From: Hylemonella sp. UBA6679
Lineage (GTDB): Bacteria; Pseudomonadota; Gammaproteobacteria; Burkholderiales; Burkholderiaceae_C
Assembly: GCA_002454975.1 (NCBI GenBank)
Contig: DKJZ01000022.1
Span: 1-60,621 of the forward strand
Length of the DNA: 60,621 nucleotides
Reading direction: 5' to 3'
Shown one piece after another: positions 8,161-18,072 of this stretch; the first letter of the stretch is position 1; each line of letters begins with the position of its first letter. Under the pieces are notes generated by a model. That model ran no database searches, was not told where the DNA came from, and saw only the letters and a list, made by a program, of their open reading frames with translations. The translations under genes were made by a program, and so were the position numbers.

Positions 8161-9749
8161 TATTTGGTTTTAAAGACCCGTGCCAGGGCCACAAACTTGG
8201 CCAGGTCGGTGCTCAGGGGGGCAGGTTCTTGGTGCCAAAGTGCCGCCAGTTGTTCGGCGCACAAGGCCGCAAAGCTCAAACCGCGCGAACCCATGCCGGT
8301 GCACAACCACAGGGTTTGCGCCTCGTCCAAGGGGCCAAGCAGCGGGAAGCGGTCGGTGGTCACGCAGCGCTCGCCTTGCCAGTGCTTCAAGGTGCCGTTG
8401 GCCAGGTTCTCGGGGATCAGGTGGGCCAGCTCGGGCACCAGGGCTGCTAACTTGGCTTGGTTGGCCAGGGTGTGTTCGACCACGTTCAAGGGCTGGGCCT
8501 TGCTGGCCTCGTAGGTCGCGCCAAATGCCCAGACCGTGCCTGATTCGGTAGGCAGTTGCGGGATGAGCCCGCCATGGCCATTGATGGGGTGCATGGGCCA
8601 GCTTTGTGTTTGGGGGGTGTCGCCCATCACCACCAAGCCGCGCATGCCGCTGGCTATGCCTTCAGGCAATGCTTGGGCCAAGGCCAGGCTGCCCAGCGCA
8701 TTGGCCAGCACCACGCGCGCAGCTTGGGCCAAGAGGTGGCCCTGCGCATCCAAGGCTTGCCACTGGCCGTTTTGGTGGGTCAACCGAGCCACCGCGCTGT
8801 TGCCCTGGAATTGCACCCCAGGCGTGGCCAGGCACTGCCGCACCAAGGCCGCGGGGCTGACCCAGGCGGCGTGCGGGTGCCACACATCTGCGCCTTGTGC
8901 CACCGACCAGTCGTCCAAGCTGATTGCTGCGGGCAGGGCGGCGGCGGCATGTTTCTCGAGCAAGCCGCTCACGCTGTAGCCGTCTGACATGTGGCTGATG
9001 GCCTGCAAACTCAAGCGCAAGCTGGCGCGCACCAGGCGCGAGCGCGGGTTGTCGTCGCGTGAGAGCAGGGGCGCCATCAAACCCGCTGGCAAGCCCGAGG
9101 CCCCAGCGGCTGGATGGTCTGCCGCGTCGAGCACGCTCACCCCGTGGCCGCGGCGCGCCAAGGCGGCCGCCACGCAGGCGCCGGCCAAGCCCGCGCCAAT
9201 CACCAGCACGCTGTGAGGTGCGACTTGACCGGCGCTGGCAGCCGTGTGACGCTGCTTGGGTTGCCAGCTGGGTTGGTAGGCCCAGGTGTGCGTGGTGTCT
9301 TGCTCGGCATGAGGCACAAAACCCGCTTGGCGCAGCAAGTCAGCTGGCGCTTGACCGTCAAGGTGCAAGCGCGTTCCCAAGCGGCTTTTTTGCGCCAAGG
9401 CTTTGAACCACCATTTGTCGGCCGTACCTGTTTGCCAAACCTCGTCAAACACCGCATTCAAGGTTTTGAGTTGGGCGAGCTTGTCGCCCACACACAGGGT
9501 GAGTTGCAACGGCCCCAGGTCAAAGCGGTGAAAGCCCTCGCTCAAGCCCCACCAGTGCTGGTGCAGATCGGGCCATTGGCTGCGCAGCGCCGCGTTGAGT
9601 TGCAACCAAGTCGGGGCAAGCTCGGTGCAGGCCACCACATGGGTGGTGATGCGCTGCGATGCTTGTGGCGTGCGGCCCCAAGCTTGTTGCCAGACATGAA
9701 AAAAGCGCGAGCCATCACCCCAATCAGTGATGAGCACGCGCTGTGGCAC
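8160..9749 (-). CDS. mnmC: MnmC-type tRNA modification protein with decayed methyltransferase domain
   Basis: MnmC finishes mnm5s2U at the wobble base of several tRNAs: the FAD half removes the carboxymethyl group and the SAM half methylates the amine. Here the C-terminal FAD domain (from about residue 180, GAGLAGACVAAALARRGH) looks complete, with the ASGLPAGLMAP segment and an RGLVV segment. The N-terminal MnmD half is short and eroded: the SAM glycine motif normally reading TGFGxGLNF is TDWGDGSRF, and the catalytic DGFxPxxNPxMW block cannot be found. Length is 529 against about 620-660 usually. The start is GTG at 9749, directly after the yggX stop; no longer in-frame start exists. Confidence 0.85.
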   Translation of the reverse strand: MPQRVLITDWGDGSRFFHVWQQAWGRTPQASQRITTHVVACTELAPTWLQLNAALRSQWPDLHQHWWGLSEGFHRFDLGPLQLTLCVGDKLAQLKTLNAVFDEVWQTGTADKWWFKALAQKSRLGTRLHLDGQAPADLLRQAGFVPHAEQDTTHTWAYQPSWQPKQRHTAASAGQVAPHSVLVIGAGLAGACVAAALARRGHGVSVLDAADHPAAGASGLPAGLMAPLLSRDDNPRSRLVRASLRLSLQAISHMSDGYSVSGLLEKHAAAALPAAISLDDWSVAQGADVWHPHAAWVSPAALVRQCLATPGVQFQGNSAVARLTHQNGQWQALDAQGHLLAQAARVVLANALGSLALAQALPEGIASGMRGLVVMGDTPQTQSWPMHPINGHGGLIPQLPTESGTVWAFGATYEASKAQPLNVVEHTLANQAKLAALVPELAHLIPENLANGTLKHWQGERCVTTDRFPLLGPLDEAQTLWLCTGMGSRGLSFAALCAEQLAALWHQEPAPLSTDLAKFVALARVFKTK

Positions 9750-9764
9750 GGCCAGGCCTGTGGG

Positions 9765-10037
9765 TCAGGCGGTGGGGGGGACGTAGCCTTGGGCAGCGTC
9801 GGCGCCGTCGCCAAAGAAATGGTTTTCCATCTGGCGGGCCAGGTATTGGCGGGCGCGTTGGTCAGCCAGGTTCAGGCGGTTTTCATTGACCAACATGGTC
9901 TGGTGCTTGAGCCAGGCGGCCCAGGCTTCTTTGCTCACCGATTCCCAGATGCGTTTGCCCAGGTCGCCAGGGTAGGGCGGGAAATCCAGGCCCTCGGCCT
10001 CTTTGCCCAGTTTGATGCAGTTAACGGTGCGTGCCAT
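9765..10037 (-). CDS. yggX: YggX-type oxidative damage protection / Fe(II) trafficking protein
   Basis: A 90-residue YggX: MARTVNCIKLGKEAEGLDFPPYPG at the N terminus contains the conserved single cysteine and the PPYPG turn, and the ENRLNLADQRARQYLARQME helix follows. The family protects Fe-S clusters from oxidants. The frame is open upstream into the fpr end, but the ATG at 10037 gives the family start. It lies 37 bp downstream of fpr, a sensible redox-defence pairing. Confidence 0.95.
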   Translation of the reverse strand: MARTVNCIKLGKEAEGLDFPPYPGDLGKRIWESVSKEAWAAWLKHQTMLVNENRLNLADQRARQYLARQMENHFFGDGADAAQGYVPPTA

Positions 10038-10074
10038 GGTGATGCCTTGTGTGTGGTTGGGTAAAGTTGAGGGT

Positions 10075-10851
10075 TTATTGTTCAGCAAAAGCGCGTTCGA
10101 TGACGAAGTCGCCGGGCTTGGTGGTGTTGCCTTCCATGAAGCCGCGCTTTTCAAGCATGTGCTTCAAGTCGCGCAGCATCTCGGGGCTGCCGCAAATCAT
10201 CACGCGGTCGTTGGCGGGATCGAGTTTGGGCAGGCCCAAATCCGATTCAATTTTGCCGGCCTCGAGCAAGTCGGTGATGCGACCCTGGTTGCGAAACGCT
10301 TCGCGCGTGACCGTGGGGTAGTACAGCATTTGGGCGCTGACCATCTCGCCCAAAAACTCATGCTGGGGGAGCTCGTTTTGCAGGTAATCGTTGTAGGCCA
10401 GCTCGGCCACTTCGCGCACGCCGTGCACGATGACCACTTTTTCAAACTTTTCGTAGGTGGCCGGATCGCGGATGATGCTCAAAAAAGGCGCCACGCCAGT
10501 GCCGGTGCCCAGCAAATACAGGTTTTTGGCGGGCAGCAGGTAGTCAATCAAGAGCGTGCCCGTGGGCTTGCGGCCCACCACAATTTTGTCGCCCACCTGG
10601 ATGTGTTGCAGCTTGGAAGTGAGTGGGCCGTCGGGCACCTTGATGCTCAAAAACTCCAGGTGCTCTTCGTAATTGGCGCTCACGATGCTGTAGGCGCGCA
10701 GCAGCGGTTTGCCGTTGTCTTGACGCAGGCCAATCATGGTGAAGTGGCCGTTGGAAAAGCGCAGCGCCTGATCGCGCGTGGTGGTGAAGCTAAACAGCCT
10801 GTCTGTCCAGTGGTGGACACTTAAAACGGTTTCGTCGTGAAATGCGCTCAT
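10075..10851 (-). CDS. fpr: Ferredoxin/flavodoxin-NADP reductase, Fpr type
   Basis: A 258-residue plant-type FNR of subclass I. It has the FAD motif RAYSIVS near residue 50 and the NADP-binding GTGTGVAPFLSIIRDP near 110-125. A CGSPEML motif is near 215, and the C-terminal EXAF-like tail reads VIERAFAEQ. It exchanges electrons between NADPH and ferredoxin or flavodoxin. The ATG at 10851 gives MSAFHDETVLSVHHWTDRLF, the usual start; the frame is open a further 72 codons but those are non-family. The window thus holds two unrelated ferredoxin reductases (this one and the TrxR-like one at 1-944). Confidence 0.95.
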   Translation of the reverse strand: MSAFHDETVLSVHHWTDRLFSFTTTRDQALRFSNGHFTMIGLRQDNGKPLLRAYSIVSANYEEHLEFLSIKVPDGPLTSKLQHIQVGDKIVVGRKPTGTLLIDYLLPAKNLYLLGTGTGVAPFLSIIRDPATYEKFEKVVIVHGVREVAELAYNDYLQNELPQHEFLGEMVSAQMLYYPTVTREAFRNQGRITDLLEAGKIESDLGLPKLDPANDRVMICGSPEMLRDLKHMLEKRGFMEGNTTKPGDFVIERAFAEQ

Positions 10852-10997
10852 GGGGGCCTTGAGGGGAAACAAGCGCCCATGCCGACCTTGATCCGCAGGG
10901 CAAAGCCTTTGATTGTAAAAGCATCGTCCCAAGCTTGCCGGCCCGGGTCTGAATGCCTGCGAGGCGGCCCTCTCGTTTTGCGACACAATCTGCCCTG

Positions 10998-11540
10998 ATG
11001 AACCCTTCTGACTACTCAAACGACGCGTTAAATCCTTCGCCCAAGGGGTGGCGCAGCTTGTCGCCACGCTCGGTGTTTGCTGCGCTGAGCCTGGCTTGCG
11101 TGGGCATGCTGGGGTTTGGCCTGTATTTGCAGCACGTGGTGGGTCTGGAGCCTTGCCCGATGTGCATTGTGCAGCGCTACGCTATGATTTTTGTAGCTGC
11201 TTTGTCAGCAGTGGCCTGGCTTAGCAGTGGAAAAACCTTGCAAGCTTGGCTGAATGTGTTTGTGCTGTTGTCAGCCGGCTTTGGTGCGTTTGTGGCGGCC
11301 CGGCAAAGCTGGCTGCAGTGGTACCCACCCGAGGTGGCGAGTTGCGGCCGCGATTTTTACGGAATGATTGAAAGCTTTCCGTTGCAACGCGCCATCCCGA
11401 TGATTTTTCGCGGCAGCGGCGACTGCACCAAGGTGGACTGGACCTTCTTGGGTGGCTCCATTGCCAACTGGTCTTTTTTGAGTTTTTCTGCCATGGCGGT
11501 GCTGCTGCTGGTCAATCTGGCGCGTCTGCGCCGGTCTTGA
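10998..11540 (+). CDS. dsbB: Disulfide bond formation protein B
   Basis: DsbB is an inner-membrane quinone-linked oxidase that reoxidises periplasmic DsbA. The 180-residue protein has four hydrophobic segments. The first redox pair is in EPCPMCIVQRY near residue 51. The second pair is represented by Cys in VASCGRDF and in GSGDCTKVDW in the second periplasmic loop. The DNA for QRYAMIFVAAL contains a copy of the 17-nt repeat (11181-11197). The ATG at 10998 is chosen because the upstream 15 codons do not fit the family. Confidence 0.94.
   Translation: MNPSDYSNDALNPSPKGWRSLSPRSVFAALSLACVGMLGFGLYLQHVVGLEPCPMCIVQRYAMIFVAALSAVAWLSSGKTLQAWLNVFVLLSAGFGAFVAARQSWLQWYPPEVASCGRDFYGMIESFPLQRAIPMIFRGSGDCTKVDWTFLGGSIANWSFLSFSAMAVLLLVNLARLRRS
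11181..11197. repeat. 17-nt GCT-N11-AGC motif copy in dsbB
   Basis: GCTATGATTTTTGTAGC, a near-ideal match to the consensus, inside the second transmembrane segment. Confidence 0.55.
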
Positions 11541-11568
11541 GCGCCCCTTGTTGTTATTTGGAGGTCTT

Positions 11569-12513
11569 ATGAGCCAAAGCCAATCCACCCTGAACCGTGA
11601 TGCCCAAGGTGTTTACCTCATCACCGTGACACCTTTTACCGACAGTGGCGCGCTGGACCTGGCCAGCACCGACCGCATGGTGGATTTTTGCTTGGACAAA
11701 GGCGTCACGGGCCTGACCATTTTGGGCATCATGGGCGAGGCGCCCAAGCTCACCATGGAAGAGTCGCGCATCTTCGTCAAGCAGGTGCTTGCCCGTGTCA
11801 AAGGCGCGGTGCCGGTGGTCGTGGGCGCGTCCAGCCCAGGCTTTGCGCCCATGAAAGAGCTGTCTCAGAGCGTGATGGATCTGGGGGCCAGTGGTGTGAT
11901 GGTGGCCCCGCCCGGCACGGTGCGCACCGACGACCACATCTTGGCGTATTTCGACATGGTCAACGAGACCTTGGGCAACACGCCCTGGGTGCTACAAGAC
12001 CACCCGGTGGCCACCGGCGTGCAAATGTCCACCGCGGTGGAAATCAAAATTCTGAAAAACTCACCCCACTGCGTGATGCTCAAGCACGAGGACTGCCCGG
12101 GCCTGGCCAAGCTCAGTGCCATACGCGCTGCCACCGAGCGTGGTGAGCTGCCGCGCTTGTCGATCTTGACCGGCAACGGCGGGGGTTTGTTTCTGCCCGA
12201 AGAGCTGCAGCGAGGCGCCGATGGCGCGATGACCGGCTTTGCCTACCCCGAGATGATGGTCGACGTGGTGGCCGCGCACCAAGCCGGCAACACCGAGCGC
12301 GCGTTTGACCTGTTTGACGCTTACCTGCCCTTGGCCCGCTACGAGCAGCAGTCCAACATCGGCTTGGCAGTGCGCAAACACATCCTCAAAGAGCGCGGTG
12401 TGATTGCCTCAGCCGCGGTGCGCAAGCCCGGCCCGAAGCTCTCGGCGCAAGACGTGGCCGACATCGAGCGCCTCACCCGCCGGCAAACCAAACGTTTGGC
12501 TGAGCTAGGTTAA
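11569..12513 (+). CDS. Dihydrodipicolinate synthase family aldolase
   Basis: A 314-residue class-I aldolase/lyase of the DapA/NAL family. The Schiff-base lysine is seen in HCVMLKHEDCPG near residue 175, and the GxxGE-type motif is ILGIMGEAPKLT near 51-62. Lys-forming DapA itself usually carries GTTGE, so GIMGE points to a paralogue of unknown substrate, perhaps a sugar-acid or keto-acid lyase. A good SD (GGAGGT at 11560-11565) precedes the ATG at 11569. A terminator follows, and dsbB ends 28 bp upstream, so the two may be cotranscribed. Confidence 0.85.
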   Translation: MSQSQSTLNRDAQGVYLITVTPFTDSGALDLASTDRMVDFCLDKGVTGLTILGIMGEAPKLTMEESRIFVKQVLARVKGAVPVVVGASSPGFAPMKELSQSVMDLGASGVMVAPPGTVRTDDHILAYFDMVNETLGNTPWVLQDHPVATGVQMSTAVEIKILKNSPHCVMLKHEDCPGLAKLSAIRAATERGELPRLSILTGNGGGLFLPEELQRGADGAMTGFAYPEMMVDVVAAHQAGNTERAFDLFDAYLPLARYEQQSNIGLAVRKHILKERGVIASAAVRKPGPKLSAQDVADIERLTRRQTKRLAELG

Positions 12514-12539
12514 GCCCAAGCCTCAACTTAAGTTAGCTC

Positions 12540-12567
12540 AAGGCCGAGCGAAAGATCGGCCTTTTTG
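12540..12567 (+). terminator. Intrinsic terminator after the DapA-family gene
   Basis: Stem AAGGCCGA (12540-12547) with TCGGCCTT (12556-12563), followed by a T run. It separates this plus-strand gene from the convergent argA. Confidence 0.9.
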
Positions 12568-12590
12568 AACCAAGCAGCCCCTGGTAAAAA

Positions 12591-13940
<1,350 letters not shown>

Positions 13941-13980
13941 GTTGGCAGGTGATCTCTCGCGGGGACAAGGACTGAGATAA

Positions 13981-16900
13981 TTGAACATTCTCCACGAAGT
14001 TTGTACCTTGACTGCCCAGCCCTTGTTGATCGAGTTCCCAGAATCCCTGCCGGTGTCGGGCAAACGCGACGAGATCATGGCGGCGATTGCGCAGCACCAG
14101 GTCGTCATCGTCTGTGGGGAGACCGGTTCTGGCAAGACCACGCAGCTGCCAAAAATCGCGCTGGCCATGGGGCGCGGGCGCATCAACGCGGCGCCCGGGC
14201 AGCGCGGCCAACTCATCGGCCACACCCAGCCCAGGCGCATTGCGGCCAGTTCGGTGGCCAAGCGCATTGCCGAAGAACTCAACACCCCGCTGGGCGAGGT
14301 GGTGGGCTACAAGGTGCGTTTTGCCGACCGCCTGAGCAAAGACGCCAGCGTCAAGCTCATGACCGACGGCATTTTGCTGGCCGAAACACAAACCGACCCG
14401 CTGCTCAAAGCTTACGACACCATCATCATCGACGAGGCGCACGAGCGCAGCCTCAACATCGACTTCTTGCTGGGTTATTTGCGGCAAATCTTGCCGCGCC
14501 GCCCTGACCTGAAAATCATCGTGACCTCGGCCACGATCGATGCGGATCGCTTTGCAAAACACTTTGCTCAGCCCAGCCAAGCGCCGGGCCGCCCCAAGCT
14601 TGGCGACTCCCCCTCGGGGGGCAGCGACGACGCACAGCGCGGAGCGTGGGGGCCTTTGATCCCTGCGCCAGTCATTCTTGTGTCCGGCCGTACCTTTCCG
14701 GTTGAGCAGCGCTACAAACCCTTTGCAGAATCGCGCGACTTTGATTTGAACGACGCCATTGCTGACGCGGTCGACGAGCTGTGGTCGGCCCCGCAAAACA
14801 TGGGCGACATCTTGGTGTTTCTGCCGGGTGAGCGAGAAATTCGCGAAGCAGCCGATCATTTGCGTGCGCACCTGAGCCACAAGGCTTTGACGCGCAATGC
14901 CGAGGTGCTGCCGCTGTTTGCGCGCCTGAGCCAGGCCGAGCAAGACCGGATTTTCGACAGCCACACTGGCCGACGCATTGTGTTGGCCACCAACGTGGCA
15001 GAAACGTCGCTCACGGTGCCAGGTATCCGATACGTGATTGACTCAGGCACCGCAAGGGTTAAGCGCTACAGTTTTAGGAGCAAGGTAGAGCAGCTCTTGG
15101 TGGAACCCATCAGCCAAGCTGCGGCCAACCAACGCGCCGGGCGTTGCGGGCGCGTGGCCAACGGCATTTGTATCCGGCTGTACGACGAAAAAGATTTCGC
15201 TTCACGCGCGCGCTTCACCGACCCGGAAATTTTGCGTTCATCGTTGGCCGGCGTGATTCTGCGCATGAAGGCCCTGCACCTGGGCGTGGTGGAAGACTTC
15301 CCGTTTTTAGAAGCGCCCAGCGGCCGCGCGATTGCCGATGGTTACCAACTCTTGGCAGAACTCGGTGCGGTGGATGAGACCAACGAGCTCACGCCAATTG
15401 GCCGCGAACTTTCACGCGTGCCGCTTGACCCGCGGGTGGGTCGCATGATTTTGGAGGCGCGCAGCCGCCAGGCCCTGAGCGAAGTGCTGGTGATTGCCTC
15501 AGCCCTGAGCGTGCAAGACGTGCGCGACCGCCCCATGGACGCGCAAACCCAAGCCGACCAGGCCCACGCCAAGTTTGACGACGACAAGAGCGAGTTTTCG
15601 GGCTACTTGCGCCTGTGGCAATGGCTGCAAGACAGCCGCGGCGGACACCAAAATAATGGGGGTCAGACCCCAATTAATGCCACGCACAAACTCTCGAACC
15701 GACAGTACGAGCAGCTGCTGCGGCAAAACTTCATCAGCATGCGCCGGGTGCGCGAGTGGCGCGACATCCACACGCAACTGCTGACGGTGGTGGCTGAGCA
15801 CAAGTGGCCCATCAACACCGCGCCTGCAAGTTACGAGCAAATTCACCAAGCGATGTTGGCCGGCCTGCTGGGCAACATCGGCTGCAAGGTGGAAGATGAG
15901 TCCACCGAGTACCTGGGCGCGCGCGGCATCAAGTTTCATCGCCACCCAGGTGCGCATTTGCGTAAGAAACCAGGTCGCTGGATTGTCTGCGCTGAGTTGG
16001 TGGAAACCACGCGTTTGTTTGGTCGCGGCATCGCCAACATTGAGCCGCAGTGGGTGGAGGGCCTGGCTGGGCATTTGCTGAAAAAACAGCTGCTCGACCC
16101 GCATTGGGAGAAAAAAGCTGCTGAGGTCGTGGCCTTTGAGCGTGCCACTTTGTATGGCTTGGTGATTTACACCGGCCGGCGCACCAGCTTCGGGCGGGTG
16201 GACCCAGTTGGTGCGCGTGAGATTTTCATCCGAGAGGCATTGGTGGCTGGCGACTTGGAAACCAAGCTGCCGTTTTTGGCCGCGAACCAAAAGCTCATCC
16301 GCCAGGTGCAAGACCTGGAACACAAATCACGCCGTCAAGACGTGTTGGTGGACGACGAGTTGATTTACGCGTTTTACGACCAGCAGATTCCACAAGATGT
16401 GGTCAGTGGTGCAGGCTTGGAGCGTTGGTACAAGCTGAAAAACCAGCCTGATTTGCTCATGCTCACCCGCGAAGAGCTGATGCGCCATGAGGCCGCGGGC
16501 ATCACCACCCAGTCGTTTCCTAAAACGCTCAGGCTCGGTGGGGTGGATTGCGCGGCCACTTACCTGCATGAGCCGGGTGACCCCAAAGACGGCCTGACCG
16601 TCACCGTGCCGCTGTTTGTGCTCAACCAAGTGAGTGAAGAACGTTGCGAGTGGTTGGTGCCGGGCATGCTCAAAGACAAAATTCAGGCCCTGCTCAAAAG
16701 CCTGCCGCAGCGCCCGCGCAGCCGCTTTGTGCCGCTGCCTGAATCTGCCGCGCGCTTGGCCGAGGTTTTGGGTATGCCTGAGAAGTTTGGTGCGGGTGGT
16801 TTGACGGATGCTTTGCTCAAACAAGTGCGCGACATCACCAGCCTGGATGTGAAGCGCGCCGACTTCAAGCTCGACATGCTCAGCCCCCATTTGTTCATGA

Positions 16901-18024
16901 ACTTTCGGGTGGTCGACGAGCACGGCCGCCAGCTTGGTCAAGGCCGTAACTTGGGTGCCCTCAAAGCCGAGTTGGGTGCCAAGGCGCGTGGCGCGTTTCA
17001 AGCGTTGGCGCAACTTAAAAATCAATTGGGGTCAGACCCCAATTCTTCGGCGGATTCCGCCAAGACAAAACAATTGGGGTCTGACCCCAATTACCTGCGT
17101 CCTGCGCCTGCGGCGGACGGTGTTGGAACATCCAAAGCCCGAAGCGCGTCAACGGAGTCTCGGGCATCAGACGCCCGCTACACCACCTGGAGCTTCGGTG
17201 AGCTGCCCGAGCTCATGGAAATTCGCAAGGGTGGGCAGACGCTGATTGGTTTTCCAGCGCTCATTGACCAAGGCGATGCGGTGCGCATCGAGGTGTTTGA
17301 CGAGCCCGAGGTGGCGGCTGCCAAGCACCGCGCGGGTTTGCGGCGTTTGTTTGCTTTGCACATCAAAGACGCGCTCAAGTACCTTGAGAAAAACATCCCT
17401 GATGTGCAAAAAATGGCGGTGGCTTTCATGGCGCTGGGCACGCAAGACGAGCTCAAAGCGCAGATCATCGATGTGGCTTTGGACCGTGCGTTTTTACCGC
17501 CAGGTGAAGCCTTGCCTGCCAACGCGCAAGAGTTTCAAACGCGGCTCGATGGCGGGCGAGGGCGTTTGACGCTGATTGCCAACGAGGTGGCACGTTTGTG
17601 CGGCGTGATTTTGGCCGAGTACGCGGTCGCACTGCGCAAGATCAAAGACAGCCGCCACGCGCCCGAGGCCTGTGCGGACTGCACGCAGCAACTGCAACGC
17701 CTCATGCCCAAGCGCTTTGTGGCGCTCACGCCATGGACACAACTGCAGCACTTTGCGCGTTACCTCAAGGCCATCACTTTGCGGCTGGACAAGTACCGCG
17801 CCGACCCCGCGCGCGATGTGAGCCGCATGAAAGAGCTGCAACCACAAGAACAACGCTATTGGCGCCTGGTGGCCGAGCGCAAGGGCGTTGTGGACGAGCG
17901 GCTGCAAGAGTTCCGGTGGCTGCTTGAAGAGCTTCGGGTGAGCTTTTTTGCGCAAGAACTCCGCACGCCCCAGCCCGTGAGCCTCAAGCGCCTGGACAAG
18001 GCCTGGGCACAGATCAACACCTGA
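13981..18024 (+). CDS. hrpA: ATP-dependent RNA helicase HrpA
   Basis: A 1347-residue DEAH-box helicase. Walker A GETGSGKT is near residue 46, DEAH near 151, SAT near 182, and QRAGRCGR near 382. The C-terminal HrpA-specific half follows, with the FDEPEVAAAKHRAGLRRLF segment near 1105. No ATG fits: the frame starts at TTG 13981, and TTG 14008 (MTAQPLLIEFPES) is an equally good start. Three short insertions absent from standard HrpA coincide with repeated DNA: residues about 201-224, 557-566 and 1014-1060. All three keep the frame, so the gene is probably still functional. Confidence 0.93.
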   Translation: MNILHEVCTLTAQPLLIEFPESLPVSGKRDEIMAAIAQHQVVIVCGETGSGKTTQLPKIALAMGRGRINAAPGQRGQLIGHTQPRRIAASSVAKRIAEELNTPLGEVVGYKVRFADRLSKDASVKLMTDGILLAETQTDPLLKAYDTIIIDEAHERSLNIDFLLGYLRQILPRRPDLKIIVTSATIDADRFAKHFAQPSQAPGRPKLGDSPSGGSDDAQRGAWGPLIPAPVILVSGRTFPVEQRYKPFAESRDFDLNDAIADAVDELWSAPQNMGDILVFLPGEREIREAADHLRAHLSHKALTRNAEVLPLFARLSQAEQDRIFDSHTGRRIVLATNVAETSLTVPGIRYVIDSGTARVKRYSFRSKVEQLLVEPISQAAANQRAGRCGRVANGICIRLYDEKDFASRARFTDPEILRSSLAGVILRMKALHLGVVEDFPFLEAPSGRAIADGYQLLAELGAVDETNELTPIGRELSRVPLDPRVGRMILEARSRQALSEVLVIASALSVQDVRDRPMDAQTQADQAHAKFDDDKSEFSGYLRLWQWLQDSRGGHQNNGGQTPINATHKLSNRQYEQLLRQNFISMRRVREWRDIHTQLLTVVAEHKWPINTAPASYEQIHQAMLAGLLGNIGCKVEDESTEYLGARGIKFHRHPGAHLRKKPGRWIVCAELVETTRLFGRGIANIEPQWVEGLAGHLLKKQLLDPHWEKKAAEVVAFERATLYGLVIYTGRRTSFGRVDPVGAREIFIREALVAGDLETKLPFLAANQKLIRQVQDLEHKSRRQDVLVDDELIYAFYDQQIPQDVVSGAGLERWYKLKNQPDLLMLTREELMRHEAAGITTQSFPKTLRLGGVDCAATYLHEPGDPKDGLTVTVPLFVLNQVSEERCEWLVPGMLKDKIQALLKSLPQRPRSRFVPLPESAARLAEVLGMPEKFGAGGLTDALLKQVRDITSLDVKRADFKLDMLSPHLFMNFRVVDEHGRQLGQGRNLGALKAELGAKARGAFQALAQLKNQLGSDPNSSADSAKTKQLGSDPNYLRPAPAADGVGTSKARSASTESRASDARYTTWSFGELPELMEIRKGGQTLIGFPALIDQGDAVRIEVFDEPEVAAAKHRAGLRRLFALHIKDALKYLEKNIPDVQKMAVAFMALGTQDELKAQIIDVALDRAFLPPGEALPANAQEFQTRLDGGRGRLTLIANEVARLCGVILAEYAVALRKIKDSRHAPEACADCTQQLQRLMPKRFVALTPWTQLQHFARYLKAITLRLDKYRADPARDVSRMKELQPQEQRYWRLVAERKGVVDERLQEFRWLLEELRVSFFAQELRTPQPVSLKRLDKAWAQINT
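14584..14653. repeat. GC-rich hairpin repeat inserted in hrpA
   Basis: Begins CGGGCCGCCCCAAG, then CCCCCTCGGGGGGCAGCGA, and ends GCGTGGGGGCC. A related copy is at 56466-56506 in truB. The outer ends (GGCCGCCCC and GTGGGGGCC) and the inner CCCC/GGGG arms give a strong stem-loop. It adds about 24 in-frame residues to HrpA between RecA-like domains. Confidence 0.85.
15065..15081. repeat. 17-nt GCT-N11-AGC motif copy in hrpA
   Basis: GCTACAGTTTTAGGAGC encodes the conserved RYSFRSK stretch but with a rare AGG arginine codon. It matches copies at 26008 and 46212 in ending TTTAGGAGC. Confidence 0.4.
15655..15675. repeat. GGGGTCAGACCCC palindrome, copy in hrpA
   Basis: A near-perfect palindrome around GGGGTCAGACCCC flanked by AAT/AATT, in frame in hrpA (encoding part of QNNGGQTPIN). 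Same family as 17024-17092 and 39659-39729. Confidence 0.9.
17024..17092. repeat. Paired REP-like palindromes in hrpA
   Basis: Two perfect 21-bp palindromes, 17024-17044 (core GGGGTCAGACCCC) and 17072-17092 (core GGGGTCTGACCCC), flank 27 bp that contain a small GGCGGATTCCGCC hairpin. The head-to-head pair resembles a bacterial interspersed mosaic element. In HrpA it encodes LGSDPN twice. Confidence 0.92.
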
Positions 18025-18072
18025 GCGCTTCAGGGGACACCCGCCAAGGGGATCTGTCTTTAAGATGGCTGC

